Below are positions 11,068 through 23,742 of a stretch of 64,000 nt of DNA, one piece after another. Position 1 is the first letter of the stretch. Every line of letters begins with the position of its first letter. The notes below the pieces were generated by a model that saw only the letters and a list, made by a program, of their open reading frames with translations, was not told where the DNA came from and did not search any database. The stretch lies in NCBI RefSeq assembly GCF_006716885.1, contig NZ_VFPU01000001.1, positions 930,001-994,000 of the forward strand, read 5' to 3'. The position numbers and the translations under genes are program-made. Origin of the DNA: Ornithinimicrobium humiphilum (lineage in GTDB: Bacteria > Actinomycetota > Actinomycetes > Actinomycetales > Dermatophilaceae).

Positions 11068-11102
11068 CAGGCCGGGTGCTCCACGACGGAGCACCCGGCC
11101 TG
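11068..11102 (+). terminator. Terminator of the ybjN-crotonase unit
   Basis: Perfect 15-base stem CAGGCCGGGTGCTCC with loop ACGAC, 16 bases after the crotonase stop. No T-tract. Confidence 0.75.
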
Positions 11103-11156
11103 CGGCATACCGGGGGTGTGGGGGTGGGAGGGCGCTCGTGGGCGGCTGTCGAACAG

Positions 11157-11198
11157 AGTGGTGGGTTGTGGTCGCCAGAGCGACCACAACCCACCACT
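11157..11198. repeat. 19-bp perfect inverted repeat, REP-like
   Basis: Arms AGTGGTGGGTTGTGGTCGC and exact complement separated by CAGA, in the 364-base non-coding stretch 11052-11415. The DNA just after it (CTGCGTCGATGAGGTCGG) resembles sequence near the hairpins at 51540-51614 read on the other strand, suggesting a dispersed non-coding element. It is 55 bases past the terminator, so it is not needed for termination. Confidence 0.6.
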
Positions 11199-11257
11199 GC
11201 GTCGATGAGGTCGGTGGCCGGCAGTCGGAGGCCCCTGCGGGCCGGGGCGCCCGAGAG

Positions 11258-11299
11258 TGGGACGAGTTCGTGTCGTCATGGCGGCACGAACCCGTCCCA
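11258..11299. repeat. 15-bp inverted repeat, REP-like
   Basis: TGGGACGAGTTCGTG and its complement (one mismatch, a possible G-T pair) around a 12-base loop. Second hairpin in the same 364-base gap upstream of padR. The rest of that gap has one near copy of the dispersed 11-mer (GGTATGGCGTG at 11345) and no gene I can support. Confidence 0.5.
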
Positions 11300-11389
11300 T
11301 TGTTCGCACGAGGCGGCGGCCGACTGCTCCAGGAGGGAGCACCGGGTATGGCGTGGGCAGGGGGAACGCTCATCACTAGCTTGCGTCTC

Positions 11390-11409
11390 TGACTAGTCAG
11401 TCATACGAT
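11390..11409 (+). promoter_or_regulatory. padR promoter with CTAGT repeats and leaderless -10
   Basis: TACGAT (11404-11409) followed by six bases and the padR ATG. It is preceded by the palindrome TGACTAGTCA (11390-11399) and flanked by further ACTAG/CTAGT copies at about 11375 and 11410. CTAG is rare in this DNA, so the cluster is a plausible autoregulatory PadR operator. That PadR binds it is inference. Confidence 0.5.
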
Positions 11410-11415
11410 CTAGTC

Positions 11416-11772
11416 ATGAGCGCGGAACAGTGGCCGAGCGAGTGGCTGCGCGGGGTGCTGGGCGTGTGCGTCCTGCGGATCCTGCTCGACGGCCCGAGCT
11501 ACGGCTATGCCCTCACCCAGCGCCTCGCGGAGGCCGGCCTGGGCGCCGTCAAGGGCGGCACCCTCTACCCATTGCTCGGCCGCCTCGAGGAGGCGGGCCA
11601 CGTCGAGGTCGAGTGGCGGCCCGGCGAGGGCGGTCCCGGCCGCAAGTACTTCGCGCTCACCGCCCAGGGGCGCCGCGAGGCCGCCGAGCTGGCCGCCCGC
11701 TGGGCCGCCTTCACCACGACCACCCGCGAGCTCACCGACGGTGCGCTCGCCCAGCAGGCAGGGAGCAGCTGA
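11416..11772 (+). CDS. PadR family transcriptional regulator
   Basis: 118 residues. Winged-helix protein: WLRGVLGVCVLRILLDGPSYGYALTQRLAEAG (first helices), GTLYPLLGRLEEAGHVEVEW (recognition helix region) and GPGRKYFALTAQGRREAAEL (wing) are the classical PadR N-terminal pattern. PadR proteins of this short type usually repress a downstream membrane-protein gene; here the next gene begins one base after the stop and encodes such a protein. Start ATG behind a TACGAT box, no ribosome-binding site. Effector unknown. Confidence 0.88.
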   Translation: MSAEQWPSEWLRGVLGVCVLRILLDGPSYGYALTQRLAEAGLGAVKGGTLYPLLGRLEEAGHVEVEWRPGEGGPGRKYFALTAQGRREAAELAARWAAFTTTTRELTDGALAQQAGSS

Positions 11773-11773
11773 C

Positions 11774-12547
11774 ATGGACCACACCCCCGGACGGGCCCGC
11801 GGCAGGCTGGCCGAGAAGGTCGCCGGCGACCCCGCCGCCATCGCCCCGCACGTCGACCCGGACTGGCGCGAGGAGTTCGTCGTGGAGCTGCGTCTCCTCT
11901 CCGTCCCCGGTGCCAGGATTGGCGACGCGTTGCTGACCGTCGAGGCCCACGTCGTGGAGGCGGGGGAGCCCGCGTCCGAGGCGTTCGGCGACGCCCGGAC
12001 CTACGCCCGCGAGATCGCTGCCGCCACGGGAGCCGCCGGCACCGGCTGGCGCGTCGGGGCCGCGACGGTCGTGAGCACGCTGCTCGGCCTGGTCGGGATG
12101 CTCGTCACCGTCGCGGCCTTCGGCGGCTGGCTGGACGGCGGACCGGTCGAGGTCACGACCGGCGAGCTGGTCGGCCTGGCGGTCCTGGTGCTGCTCGCCT
12201 CCACCCTGTTCCTCGACGCCACCCTGCGCGTGGTCGTGGAGCACCGCTGGCTGGCCCTCCTCGCCCCGGCGGTGCTGGTCGGCGTCGTCGTCGGCCTCTA
12301 CGGCCTGTTCGCCGAGCCGCTCCTCACGGTGCCGGCCCTGCCCCTGGGGCTGGCCGGGGTCCTGCTCCTCGTGGTCAGCACGGTCGTCAGCTGGTTCGAC
12401 GGACCCGCGGACGGCGACCGGATCACCGCCCCGGGTCAGGGGCGTGGGCCGGTCAGGGGCGTCCGGGTCTTCTCGGCCCTGGTGCTCCCGCTGATGACGC
12501 TCCTCCTGCTCGCCCTCACCTGGGCGCTGCACGCCATCCTCGGCTAA
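11774..12547 (+). CDS. PadR-associated membrane protein with HAAS-like N-terminus
   Basis: 257 residues. The N-terminal soluble part (RLAEKVAGDPAAIAPHVDPDWREEFVVELRLL ... VEAHVVEAG, ASEAFGDARTYAREIA) resembles the HAAS/permease-prefix domain found in partners of PadR regulators. It is followed by about five predicted membrane helices, between residues 95-118, 132-152, 158-182, 186-205 and 232-255. The soluble linker before the last helix is basic. Co-transcribed with padR (one-base gap). Function unknown; such pairs are thought to sense envelope or drug stress, which is inference here. Confidence 0.7.
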   Translation: MDHTPGRARGRLAEKVAGDPAAIAPHVDPDWREEFVVELRLLSVPGARIGDALLTVEAHVVEAGEPASEAFGDARTYAREIAAATGAAGTGWRVGAATVVSTLLGLVGMLVTVAAFGGWLDGGPVEVTTGELVGLAVLVLLASTLFLDATLRVVVEHRWLALLAPAVLVGVVVGLYGLFAEPLLTVPALPLGLAGVLLLVVSTVVSWFDGPADGDRITAPGQGRGPVRGVRVFSALVLPLMTLLLLALTWALHAILG

Positions 12548-12634
12548 GTGCCTGCCGACCCCCGTGTTCGGGAACGCCTGCCGTGAGTGTCAAGATGGAC
12601 CCCACCTGATTCCGCAACCACGAGGACGTGACAG

Positions 12635-13414
12635 ATGAACATCGTCGTCTGTGTGAAGTACGTGCCCGACGCCCAGGGTGACCGGGGCTTCGAGGCTGAC
12701 CACACCGCTGACCGCGAGTCCGTGGACGGGCTCCTGTCCGAGCTGGACGAGTACGCCGTCGAGGCCGCGCTGCAGCTGGTCGAGGCCGGCGAGGGTGAGG
12801 TCACGGTCCTGACGATGGGCCCGGACGACGCGGTGGCCGCGGTGAAGAAGGCGCTGCAGATGGGCGCGGACAAGGGCGTCGTCGTGACCGACGACGCGAT
12901 CGCCGGCTCCGACGCGCTGGCCACCTCCCTGGTGCTCGCCGAGGCCATCAAGAAGATCGGCGACGTCGACCTGGTCGTCACCGGTCTCGCCTCCACCGAC
13001 GGCGTGATGAGCGTCGTGCCCGCCATGCTGGCCGAGCGCCTGGGCCTGCCCCAGGTGACCTTCGCCTCCGAGCTGTCCGTCGAGGGCTCGACCGTGCGCG
13101 TCCGCCGCGACTCCGAGACCGACTCCCAGACCGTCGAGGCCTCGCTGCCGGCGCTGGTGAGCGTCACCGACCAGATCAACGAGCCGCGCTACCCCTCCTT
13201 CAAGGGGATCATGGCCGCCAAGAAGAAGCCCGTGGACACCTGGAGCCTCGCCGACCTCGGCGTGGACGCCTCGCAGGTGGGTCTCGACGCCGCGCTCTCG
13301 CAGGTCGTCGAGATCACCGCCCGCCCGCCGCGCGCGGCCGGCGAGGTCGTGACCGACGAGGGCGACGGCGGCGTGAAGCTGGCGCAGTTCCTGGCCTCCC
13401 GCAAGTTCGTCTGA
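12635..13414 (+). CDS. etfB: Electron transfer flavoprotein beta subunit
   Basis: Accepts electrons from acyl-CoA dehydrogenases together with EtfA and passes them to the quinone pool. 259 residues: MNIVVCVKYVPD start typical of EtfB, AVEAALQL, adenine-nucleotide region TVLTMGPDDAVAAVKKALQMGADKGV, DLVVTGLASTDG and LPALVSVTDQINEPRYPSFKGIMAAKKKP, the EtfB signature. RBS-like GAGGA upstream of the ATG. etfA starts 31 bases downstream with an AAGGAG-like site. Consistent with the crotonase upstream, this region supports beta-oxidation. Confidence 0.95.
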   Translation: MNIVVCVKYVPDAQGDRGFEADHTADRESVDGLLSELDEYAVEAALQLVEAGEGEVTVLTMGPDDAVAAVKKALQMGADKGVVVTDDAIAGSDALATSLVLAEAIKKIGDVDLVVTGLASTDGVMSVVPAMLAERLGLPQVTFASELSVEGSTVRVRRDSETDSQTVEASLPALVSVTDQINEPRYPSFKGIMAAKKKPVDTWSLADLGVDASQVGLDAALSQVVEITARPPRAAGEVVTDEGDGGVKLAQFLASRKFV

Positions 13415-13445
13415 GACCGACCAAGACCTCAAGGAGATAGCGCAG

Positions 13446-14408
13446 ATGGCTGAAGTTCTCGTCCTGGTCGACCACGTCGACGGCGACGTCCGCAAGTCCA
13501 CCCTGGAGGCCCTGACCGCTGCCGCCCGCCTGGGCGAGCCCGCCGCGGTCTTCGTCGGCGCCGGAGCCCCGGCCGCCGCCGAGACCCTGGGCGCGCACGG
13601 CGCGACCAAGGTCTACGCGGTCGAGTCCTCCGAGGTGACGGACCACCTCGTGGCCCCGCTCGCCGAGGTCCTGGCCACCCTCGTGGGTCAGACCTCCCCG
13701 GCGGCGGTGCTGCTGCCCTCCACCAGCGAGGGCAAGGAGGTCGCCGCCCGCCTCGCGGTCAAGACCTCCTCCGGCATCATCACGGACGCGGTCGACGTCA
13801 CCCCCGCCGACGGCGGCGGCGTGCAGACCGTCCAGTCGGTCTTCGCCGGTTCCTACACCGTCACCTCCGTGGTGCGGCAGGGGTCCCCGGTGGTCACGCT
13901 CAAGCCCAACAGCATCCCGGTCGAGCAGACCGGCGGCGCCCCGGCGGCCGTCGAGACCGTCGACGTGCAGCTCTCGGACGCCGCGAAGGCGGCCCGCATC
14001 ACCGAGCGCAAGGAGAAGGCCGCCAGCGGCCGTCCGTCCCTGACCGAGGCCGCCATCGTGGTCTCCGGCGGGCGCGGCACCGGTGGCGACTTCTCGCCGG
14101 TCGAGGCCTTCGCGGACTCCCTCGGCGCGGCCGTCGGCGCCTCCCGCGCCGCCGTCGACGCGGGCTGGTACCCGCACTCGGCACAGGTGGGCCAGACCGG
14201 TGTCCAGGTCTCCCCGCAGCTCTACGTCGCGGCCGGCATCTCCGGTGCCATCCAGCACCGCGCCGGCATGCAGACCTCGAAGACGATCGTCGCGGTCAAC
14301 AAGGACCCCGAGGCCCCGATCTTCGAGCTCGTCGACTACGGCGTCGTGGGCGACCTCTTCACGGTCCTTCCGCAGGCCACCGAGGAGATCGGCAAGCTCA
14401 AGGGCTGA
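13446..14408 (+). CDS. etfA: Electron transfer flavoprotein alpha subunit
   Basis: 320 residues; binds FAD with EtfB. Visible: [31 protein letters not shown]-terminus, [10 protein letters not shown] domain boundary, [47 protein letters not shown] and [26 protein letters not shown], the FAD-binding C-terminal signature. Preceded by CAAGGAGATAGCGCAG, a good ribosome-binding site nine bases before the ATG. Ends the etfBA operon; a terminator follows. Confidence 0.95.
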   Translation: MAEVLVLVDHVDGDVRKSTLEALTAAARLGEPAAVFVGAGAPAAAETLGAHGATKVYAVESSEVTDHLVAPLAEVLATLVGQTSPAAVLLPSTSEGKEVAARLAVKTSSGIITDAVDVTPADGGGVQTVQSVFAGSYTVTSVVRQGSPVVTLKPNSIPVEQTGGAPAAVETVDVQLSDAAKAARITERKEKAASGRPSLTEAAIVVSGGRGTGGDFSPVEAFADSLGAAVGASRAAVDAGWYPHSAQVGQTGVQVSPQLYVAAGISGAIQHRAGMQTSKTIVAVNKDPEAPIFELVDYGVVGDLFTVLPQATEEIGKLKG

Positions 14409-14427
14409 CCGCCCCGCACGTCCCGAC

Positions 14428-14470
14428 GCGTCCCGCAGGACCCGGCTCCGGCCGGAGGCCTGCGGGACGC
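14428..14470 (+). terminator. Terminator after etfBA
   Basis: Perfect 12-base stem GCGTCCCGCAGG/CCTGCGGGACGC around a 19-base insert that itself can form an inner CCGG-rich hairpin. 20 bases after the etfA stop. Confidence 0.65.
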
Positions 14471-14552
14471 GGCGTTCCCGGGCGCCTCTCCGCTCGCTCA
14501 CAGGGAGCCCCGGCCCGTGCCCGCCGCCCAGGAGCCTCCCGGCAGGCGCACG

Positions 14553-14558
14553 TAGACT
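14553..14558 (+). promoter_or_regulatory. -10 box of leaderless cysteine desulfurase gene
   Basis: TAGACT, six bases before the GTG at 14565; no Shine-Dalgarno sequence. Confidence 0.55.
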
Positions 14559-14564
14559 CGTCCG

Positions 14565-15779
14565 GTGCTGACTTCGACCTCCGTCTACCTCGACCACGCC
14601 GCCACCACCCCGGTGCTGGACGAGGTTGTCGAGGTCGTCGCCCGCACCATGCGCCAGGTCGGCAACGCCAGCTCGCTGCACGGCCCCGGCCGCGAGGCAC
14701 GGCGGGTCGTCGAGGAGTCCCGCGAGCGGGTCGCCGAGGCGCTGCGGGTGCGCCCCTCGGAGGTGATCTTCACCTCGGGCGGCACCGAGTCGGACAACAT
14801 CGCCGTCAAGGGCACCTACGCCGCGCGACTCCACGGCCCGGACGGTCTGCGGCGCGACCGCCTGGTCGTCTCCGGCGTCGAGCACCACGCCGTCCTCGAC
14901 TCGGTCGAGCACCTCGTCCGCGCGCACGGCGCCCGCGTCACCTGGGTCGAGCCGGACGCCGAGGGCCTCGTCACCCCGCAGGCCTTCGCCACCGCGCTCG
15001 AGGCCGACGGCGGCCCGGAGAACGTCGCGGTCGCCAGCGTGATGTGGGCCAACAACGAGGTCGGCACCGTCCAGCCGGTGCCCGAGCTCGCCGCGCTCGC
15101 CCGCGCGCACGGCATACCGTTCCACTCCGACGCGGTGCAGGCGCTCGGCCAGGTGCCCGTCGACCTGTCCACCGTCGACCTCGGCGTGATCACGGGCCAC
15201 AAGATCGGCGGCCCCCTCGGGGTCGGCGTGCTCACGGCCGGCCGCGACCAGAAGCCGGTGCCGCTGACCCACGGCGGCGGCCAGGAGCGCCAGCTGCGCT
15301 CGGGCACCCTCGACACCCCCGGCATCGCCGGCCTGGCCGAGGCGGTCGCGCACGCGGCCGAGCACCAGGCCAGCCACGCCCGCCACCTCTCGGTGCTGCG
15401 CGACTCCCTCATCCAGGGCGCGCTGGCCATCGACGACGCCATCCGCGTCAGCGGCCGCTGGTCCCCGGGCGACGTCACCGGTCGCCTGCCCGGCAACGTC
15501 CACCTGCGCGTCGCCGACTGCGAGGGCGACTCCCTGCTCTACCTGCTCGACGCCGCCGGCATCGCGTGCTCCACCGGCTCGGCCTGCCGCGCCGGCGTGC
15601 CCCGGCCCAGCCACGTGCTGCTGGCGATGGGCGTCCCGGAGCGCGAGGCCGTCGGCGCCCTGCGCCTCACCCTCGGCCACGGCTCCAGCCAGGCCGACGT
15701 CGACGCCTTCCTCGCCGCCCTGCCCGCCGCCCTCGAGCGCGCCCGCCGGGCCCACGCCGCCTCCCGGAGCCGCGTGTGA
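14565..15779 (+). CDS. Cysteine desulfurase (IscS/NifS family)
   Basis: PLP enzyme that removes sulfur from cysteine as an enzyme-bound persulfide. 404 residues: [12 protein letters not shown]-terminus, [24 protein letters not shown] (PLP-stacking His), [21 protein letters not shown] (PLP Asp), [12 protein letters not shown] (Schiff-base Lys) and [12 protein letters not shown] with the catalytic Cys. The gene overlaps mnmA by four bases (GTGA), so its likely job is sulfur supply for tRNA 2-thiouridine. No iscU or suf genes are nearby, so a housekeeping Fe-S role is less likely. GTG start set by the -10 box six bases upstream. Confidence 0.93.
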   Translation: MLTSTSVYLDHAATTPVLDEVVEVVARTMRQVGNASSLHGPGREARRVVEESRERVAEALRVRPSEVIFTSGGTESDNIAVKGTYAARLHGPDGLRRDRLVVSGVEHHAVLDSVEHLVRAHGARVTWVEPDAEGLVTPQAFATALEADGGPENVAVASVMWANNEVGTVQPVPELAALARAHGIPFHSDAVQALGQVPVDLSTVDLGVITGHKIGGPLGVGVLTAGRDQKPVPLTHGGGQERQLRSGTLDTPGIAGLAEAVAHAAEHQASHARHLSVLRDSLIQGALAIDDAIRVSGRWSPGDVTGRLPGNVHLRVADCEGDSLLYLLDAAGIACSTGSACRAGVPRPSHVLLAMGVPEREAVGALRLTLGHGSSQADVDAFLAALPAALERARRAHAASRSRV

Positions 15780-16897
15780 GGGTGGTGGCCGCGATGAGCG
15801 GCGGCGTGGACAGCGCCGTCGCCGCTGCGCGCATGCTCGACGCCGGGCACGAGGTCGTGGGCGTGCACCTCGCGCTGGCCCAGTCGGCGGCGACCCTGCG
15901 CGAGAGCGCCCGCGGCTGCTGCACGATCGAGGACGCCGGCGACGCACGTCGGGTGGCGGACCGCCTCGGCATCCCGTTCTACGTCTGGGACATGGCCGAG
16001 CGCTTCCGCGAGGACGTCGTCGAGGACTTCGTCGCCGAGTACGCCGCGGGCCGCACGCCCAACCCGTGCCTGCGCTGCAACGAGAAGATCAAGTTCGCCG
16101 CGCTGCTCGACAAGGCGCTGGCCCTCGGCTTCGACGCCGTCGCGACCGGGCACTACGCCCAGGTCGTCGAGGTGCCCGCCCCCGACGCACCCGGCGGCGT
16201 GCGGCGCGAGCTGCACCGGGCCGTGGACGCCGCCAAGGACCAGTCCTACGTGCTCGGCGTGCTCGACGCCGACCAGCTCGCCCGCTCCTTCTTCCCGCTC
16301 GGCGACACGACCAAGCCGCAGATCCGGCAGGAGGCCGCCGAGCGCGGCTTCTCCGTGGCCAAGAAGCCCGACAGCCACGACATCTGCTTCATCTCCGACG
16401 GCGACACCCGCGGCTGGCTCGCCGGTCGCCTCGGCCGGCGCCCCGGCCCGGTCGTCGACACCGAGGGCACGGTGCTCGGGGAGCACGACGGCGCCCACGG
16501 CTACACCGTCGGGCAGCGCCGCGGGCTCGGCCTCAAGGTGCCGCCGCCGGACGGCTCCAAGAGGTTTGTCGTGTCCACCGACACCCGCACCAACACCGTC
16601 GTCGTCGGTCCCGAGGAGCTGCTCGGCGTCGACCTGATCACCGCCGACCACGTGCGCTGGTGCGGCCCCGCGCCGGAGGACGAGGTGCGCGTGGGCGCCC
16701 AGGTGCGCGCCCACGGGGCCGAGCACCCCGCCACCGCCCGGGTCGAGCGCGGCGACGGTGAGGACCGCCTCGTCGTGCGTCTCGAGGAGCGCGTCCGCGG
16801 CGTCGCGCCGGGGCAGTCGGTGGTGCTCTACGAGGGCACCCGGGTCGTCGGTTCGGGCACCATCGCGCGCGCCGGGCGCGCGGCAGCCGCCGACTGA
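15776..16897 (+). CDS. mnmA: tRNA-uridine 2-sulfurtransferase MnmA
   Basis: Installs the 2-thio group at U34 of Lys, Glu and Gln tRNAs. 373 residues from GTG 15776. Visible: PP-loop [11 protein letters not shown] (residues 7-17), [38 protein letters not shown] with catalytic Cys98, [33 protein letters not shown] with the second catalytic Cys, and [12 protein letters not shown]. The GTG overlaps the TGA of the upstream desulfurase, coupling sulfur donor and acceptor. Frame open further upstream, but this start fits the family ([13 protein letters not shown]). Confidence 0.95.
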   Translation: MRVVAAMSGGVDSAVAAARMLDAGHEVVGVHLALAQSAATLRESARGCCTIEDAGDARRVADRLGIPFYVWDMAERFREDVVEDFVAEYAAGRTPNPCLRCNEKIKFAALLDKALALGFDAVATGHYAQVVEVPAPDAPGGVRRELHRAVDAAKDQSYVLGVLDADQLARSFFPLGDTTKPQIRQEAAERGFSVAKKPDSHDICFISDGDTRGWLAGRLGRRPGPVVDTEGTVLGEHDGAHGYTVGQRRGLGLKVPPPDGSKRFVVSTDTRTNTVVVGPEELLGVDLITADHVRWCGPAPEDEVRVGAQVRAHGAEHPATARVERGDGEDRLVVRLEERVRGVAPGQSVVLYEGTRVVGSGTIARAGRAAAAD

Positions 16898-17032
16898 GGA
16901 CACCGCCCGGCGGCACGTCGTCCCCAGGGGACGGCCGCACGTCCGGCGTTCGGACCTGCCGGTGTGCGAGGATCGGCGGCGCGGTCGGAGAGCCCCTCCG
17001 GCCAGTCGAGCACAGCGACGAAGGAGTCCCAG

Positions 17033-17374
17033 ATGTCCTACGAGTCCTCCCCGCCCCCGCCCCCCGGAGGCGGCACCCCCGGCTGGGAGCCGCCTCCCGG
17101 CGGCCAGGGCGGCTTCGGCCTCGGTGGCCCGGGCGCCGAGCACCCGGAGGGGCAGAAGCTCCTCATCACCAGCATCATCGCCCTGATCTGCTGCGCCCCG
17201 GTCAACATCTGGGTGCTCGTCAAGTCCAACGGCATCCTCGGGGCCCCCGGCGGCTACGACGTCAACAAGGTCAAGACCGCCCGCATCATCGCGATCGTCT
17301 CGCTGGTGCTGTGGGCCCTCGGCATCGTCTTCAACTGGTCGACCGGCGCCATGTCCAACTTCTCCGACTTCTGA
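17033..17374 (+). CDS. CD225/dispanin-like small membrane protein
   Basis: 113 residues. N-terminal 45 residues are Pro/Gly-rich and probably disordered; then two membrane segments, LLITSIIALICCAPVNIWVLV (about 48-68) and ARIIAIVSLVLWALGIVFNW (about 88-107). The ICCAPVNIWVLVKSNG motif between them resembles the CD225/dispanin pattern (CC.P.G..A...S..V). ATG chosen for the AAGGAG ribosome-binding site eight bases before it. The neighbour encodes a DUF2752 protein, a pairing I recall from other Actinobacteria. Function unknown. Confidence 0.7.
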   Translation: MSYESSPPPPPGGGTPGWEPPPGGQGGFGLGGPGAEHPEGQKLLITSIIALICCAPVNIWVLVKSNGILGAPGGYDVNKVKTARIIAIVSLVLWALGIVFNWSTGAMSNFSDF

Positions 17375-17442
17375 CAGGTCCCCGGGGGCCCGCCGTCGGG
17401 TGGGCCCCCGGACCAGCCGGCACCACCAGATCGAGACCAGGT

Positions 17443-17901
17443 ATGACGAGCACCGCACCGCCCTCGCACGGCACCGCCGCGGCCCCCGACCGGGCCACCG
17501 GGCGGTGGCGCCGCCTGCGCACGCCGCTGCTCACCGCCGCCAGCGCCCTCGGCCTCTGCACCGCTGTTGCCCTGCGCGACCCCAACGACCCGGGCAGCTG
17601 GCTCACCTGCCCCTACCTGGCGACCACCGGCCTCGTCTGCCCCGGCTGCGGCACGCTGCGGGCGATCCACGCCCTCAGTCACGGCGACGTCGCGACCGCC
17701 TGGCAGCGCAACCCGGCCCTGCTGGTCGTCGGTCCGCTGCTCGTGCTCGTGTGGTTGACCGCCGTGCGACGCGCGTGGCTGGGCGTCCCGCGCCGCTGGA
17801 CCCCGGGCCCCCGGCTGCTCGCCACGATCCCGGTCCTCGTCGCGGCCTACTGGGTGCTCCGCAACGTGCCCGGGCTGGAGTGGCTGGGTCCGGGAGCCTG
17901 A
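17443..17901 (+). CDS. DUF2752 family membrane protein
   Basis: 152 residues. Contains CPYLATTGLVCPGCGTLRAIHALSHGDVATAWQRNPALL, the DUF2752 signature (CPGCG, R.HAL..G....A...NP), between membrane segments at about 28-45, 96-112 and 128-145. The CPGCG pair of cysteines could bind metal or form a disulfide near the membrane; no experimental role is known to me. ATG at 17443 within GGTATG; 68 bases after the CD225-like gene and probably in the same transcript. Confidence 0.8.
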   Translation: MTSTAPPSHGTAAAPDRATGRWRRLRTPLLTAASALGLCTAVALRDPNDPGSWLTCPYLATTGLVCPGCGTLRAIHALSHGDVATAWQRNPALLVVGPLLVLVWLTAVRRAWLGVPRRWTPGPRLLATIPVLVAAYWVLRNVPGLEWLGPGA

Positions 17902-17978
17902 CGCCCCGTCCGGGCCGCACCCGACCCTTGGAGGCCCGGCCGTCCGACCCGCGCAGGGTCCGCACCGCCGGCCGCGAC

Positions 17979-17984
17979 TAGGGT
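17979..17984 (+). promoter_or_regulatory. -10 box of leaderless MetE-like gene
   Basis: TAGGGT, seven bases before the GTG at 17992. Confidence 0.5.
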
Positions 17985-17991
17985 TGGGGTC

Positions 17992-19065
17992 GTGCCCGAC
18001 CCCAACCCGACGTCCTCCGAGCCCGCGCGCCCGACCGGCTCGACCGTCGACCCACGGGTCGTCGCCACCGGCGTCGGCTCCTGGCCCGGCACCGACGTCC
18101 GCGAGGCGCTGCGGGTGGTCCGGGGCGAGCTCGCCGACCCAGCCCCGGAGGGCGTGACCGGACTGCCCTACCTGCCCGAGCTGCCCGCGCGCGGACCCGG
18201 CAGCGACCTCGTCGGCCGCTCCGCAGGGCTCCTCGTCGACCTGCCCGTCGACCTCCAGCCCCAGGGCTGGCGGCTCGTCGACCGCCCCGGCCGCGACGCC
18301 GAGCGCACCGCCGCCTGGTGGCGCCAGGACCTCGACGAGCTCGCCGAGGCCTTCGACGGCTGGACCGGCCCGCTCAAGCTGCAGGTCGGCGGCCCCTGGA
18401 CCCTCGCCGCGTCGCTCTGGCTCCCGCTGGGCGACCGGGTGCTCTCCGACCCCGGCGCCACCCGTGACCTGACCGCCTCCATCGCCGAGGGCGTGGCCGG
18501 CCACGTGGCCGCCGTCCGCCGCCTCGTGCCCGGCGCCGACGTCGTGGTGCAGGTCGACGAGCCGTCGCTGACGGCCGTCTCCCTGGGCCGCATCCGGTCC
18601 GAGTCGGGCTACCGCGTCCTGCGCACGCCGAGCACGGGCGAGCTCGTGACGTCGATGGCCTCCGTCGTGGACGCCGCGCGCGGTGCCGGAGCGGTGCAGG
18701 TCGCGGTCCACTCCTGCGCCCCCGACGTGCCGCTCCACCTGCTGCGCCAGACCGGCGCCGACGCGGTGGCGCTCGACGTCGCGCTGCTGTCGACCGCCGG
18801 CTGGGAGCGCGTCGCCGAGCTCCTCGACGCGGGGGTCGCGGTCTGGGCAGGCCTCCTGCCGACGGACGGCGACCCTCAGCCCGGACCGCGGGTCGACGCA
18901 TTCGTGCGCCGCTGGCGCGAGCTCGGCCTGCCGGTCCGCGATCTCACCGGTGTCACCGTCACGCCGGCCTGTGGCCTCGCGGGCGCCGCCCCGGAGGGGG
19001 CCCGTGCCCTGACCGCCGGCACCGTGACGGCCGCCGCGCGCCTGGCCGACGTCGCGCTCGCCTGA
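17992..19065 (+). CDS. MetE C-terminal-domain-like methionine synthase family protein
   Basis: 357 residues, about half the size of cobalamin-independent methionine synthase and corresponding to its C-terminal catalytic barrel. Visible: ATGVGSWPGTDVREAL near residue 25, LPYLPELPARGPGSDLVGR, LKLQVGGPWTLAASLWLP, VVVQVDEPSLTAV, QVAVHSCAPDVPL (His and first Cys zinc ligands) and VTPACGLAG (second Cys). The glutamate ligand segment seems to carry Asp (DAVALDVALL). The family is widespread in Actinobacteria and labelled methionine synthase, but the methyl donor is unproven; short MetE forms in archaea use methylcobamide. Monocistronic with leaderless start. Confidence 0.72.
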   Translation: MPDPNPTSSEPARPTGSTVDPRVVATGVGSWPGTDVREALRVVRGELADPAPEGVTGLPYLPELPARGPGSDLVGRSAGLLVDLPVDLQPQGWRLVDRPGRDAERTAAWWRQDLDELAEAFDGWTGPLKLQVGGPWTLAASLWLPLGDRVLSDPGATRDLTASIAEGVAGHVAAVRRLVPGADVVVQVDEPSLTAVSLGRIRSESGYRVLRTPSTGELVTSMASVVDAARGAGAVQVAVHSCAPDVPLHLLRQTGADAVALDVALLSTAGWERVAELLDAGVAVWAGLLPTDGDPQPGPRVDAFVRRWRELGLPVRDLTGVTVTPACGLAGAAPEGARALTAGTVTAAARLADVALA

Positions 19066-19185
19066 GCGACCTGCACGCCGCGCAGCAAGGCGTCGACGAC
19101 ACCCGCGCGAACGGCATACCCACCTCCCGGCGGGTCCGTCCGACCCCGGTGGGACGATGTGCCGCGTGAACGAAGAATTTGCCCG

Positions 19186-22924
<3,739 letters not shown>

Positions 22925-22941
22925 ACGGCGCGCGCACGACA

Positions 22942-22947
22942 TACCCT
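22942..22947 (+). promoter_or_regulatory. -10 box of leaderless mycoredoxin gene
   Basis: TACCCT six bases before the ATG at 22954. It overlaps a near copy of the dispersed 11-mer (CACGACATACC, 22935-22945). Confidence 0.5.
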
Positions 22948-22953
22948 GGAGAC

Positions 22954-23382
22954 ATGCGTCGCCGGTTGTGGATCGTCCTGCTCGTCCTCGTGGCGCTGGT
23001 CGTGGGCACCTCCCTCTGGCAGCGCGACTGGTTCTTCGCCGTCGGCTACGCCGTGGTCGGTCTCGCCCTCGTGTGGTGGACCGCTCCCTGGCGGGGCGGC
23101 CGCACCACCACCCACCAGGAGGTCCTCGCCATGCCCGAGTCCGAGCGTCAGGTGGTCATCTACTGGCGGCCGGGGTGCGGCTTCTGCCAGCGCCTCAAGG
23201 GCCACCTCGGCAAGGACGGCGAGCGCGCCGTCTGGGTCAACATCTGGCAGGACGAGGAGGCGGCCGCCTTCGTCCGCAGCGTCAACGACGGCAACGAGAC
23301 CGTGCCGACGGTCGTGATCGACGGGGTGCCGCACACCAACCCGCAGCCGGCGATGGTGCTGGAGCGCCTCACCAGCGCCTGA
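22954..23382 (+). CDS. Membrane-anchored mycoredoxin/glutaredoxin-like protein
   Basis: 142 residues. Two N-terminal hydrophobic stretches (LWIVLLVLVALVVGTSLW, WFFAVGYAVVGLALVWW) anchor a glutaredoxin domain with VVIYWRPGCGFCQRLKGHL: the CGFC pair is the redox centre. VPTVVIDGVPHTNPQ gives the cis-proline. In Actinobacteria such proteins (mycoredoxins) reduce mycothiol mixed disulfides; the membrane anchor is a variation. The upstream DinB-like gene may be functionally linked. ATG set by the -10 box. Confidence 0.82.
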   Translation: MRRRLWIVLLVLVALVVGTSLWQRDWFFAVGYAVVGLALVWWTAPWRGGRTTTHQEVLAMPESERQVVIYWRPGCGFCQRLKGHLGKDGERAVWVNIWQDEEAAAFVRSVNDGNETVPTVVIDGVPHTNPQPAMVLERLTSA

Positions 23383-23424
23383 CCGGACGAGGGGACGGGG
23401 GCAGGAGCCCCGGCGGGTGGCACC

Positions 23425-23430
23425 TAGACT
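23425..23430 (+). promoter_or_regulatory. -10 box of leaderless gatCAB operon
   Basis: TAGACT, seven bases before the gatC ATG; no ribosome-binding site. Confidence 0.55.
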
Positions 23431-23437
23431 GGCCCCC

Positions 23438-23734
23438 ATGTCCAACCTCTCGCGCGAGGACGTCGCGCACGTCGCCATGCTGGCCCGGATCCAGCTCGAG
23501 GAGCACGAGCTCGACACCCTGGCCGGGCAGCTCGACCAGATCGTCGGGTGGGTCGGCCAGGTCAACGAGGTCGCCGCCGCCGACGTGCCCCCGATGTCGC
23601 ACCCGTTGCCCCTGGTCAACGTCACCCGGCCGGACGAGGTGCGGCCCAGCCTGAGCGCCGAGCAGGCGCTGGCCAACGCGCCCGACCCTGAGGACGGGCG
23701 CTTCGGCGTGCCGCGGATCCTGGACGAGGAGTGA
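23438..23734 (+). CDS. gatC: Asp-tRNA(Asn)/Glu-tRNA(Gln) amidotransferase subunit C
   Basis: 98 residues, usual for Gat[65 protein letters not shown] is the complete family pattern. Stabilises GatA and links it to GatB. First gene of gatCAB; gatA follows after 8 bases. Confidence 0.95.
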   Translation: MSNLSREDVAHVAMLARIQLEEHELDTLAGQLDQIVGWVGQVNEVAAADVPPMSHPLPLVNVTRPDEVRPSLSAEQALANAPDPEDGRFGVPRILDEE

Positions 23735-23742
23735 GGACGGAC

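Noticed and set aside
9567..11342. Upstream extension of the glgX frame to 1306 codons
   Set aside because: It would run across the ybjN and crotonase genes on the other strand; a -10 box and family N-terminus fix the ATG at 9566.
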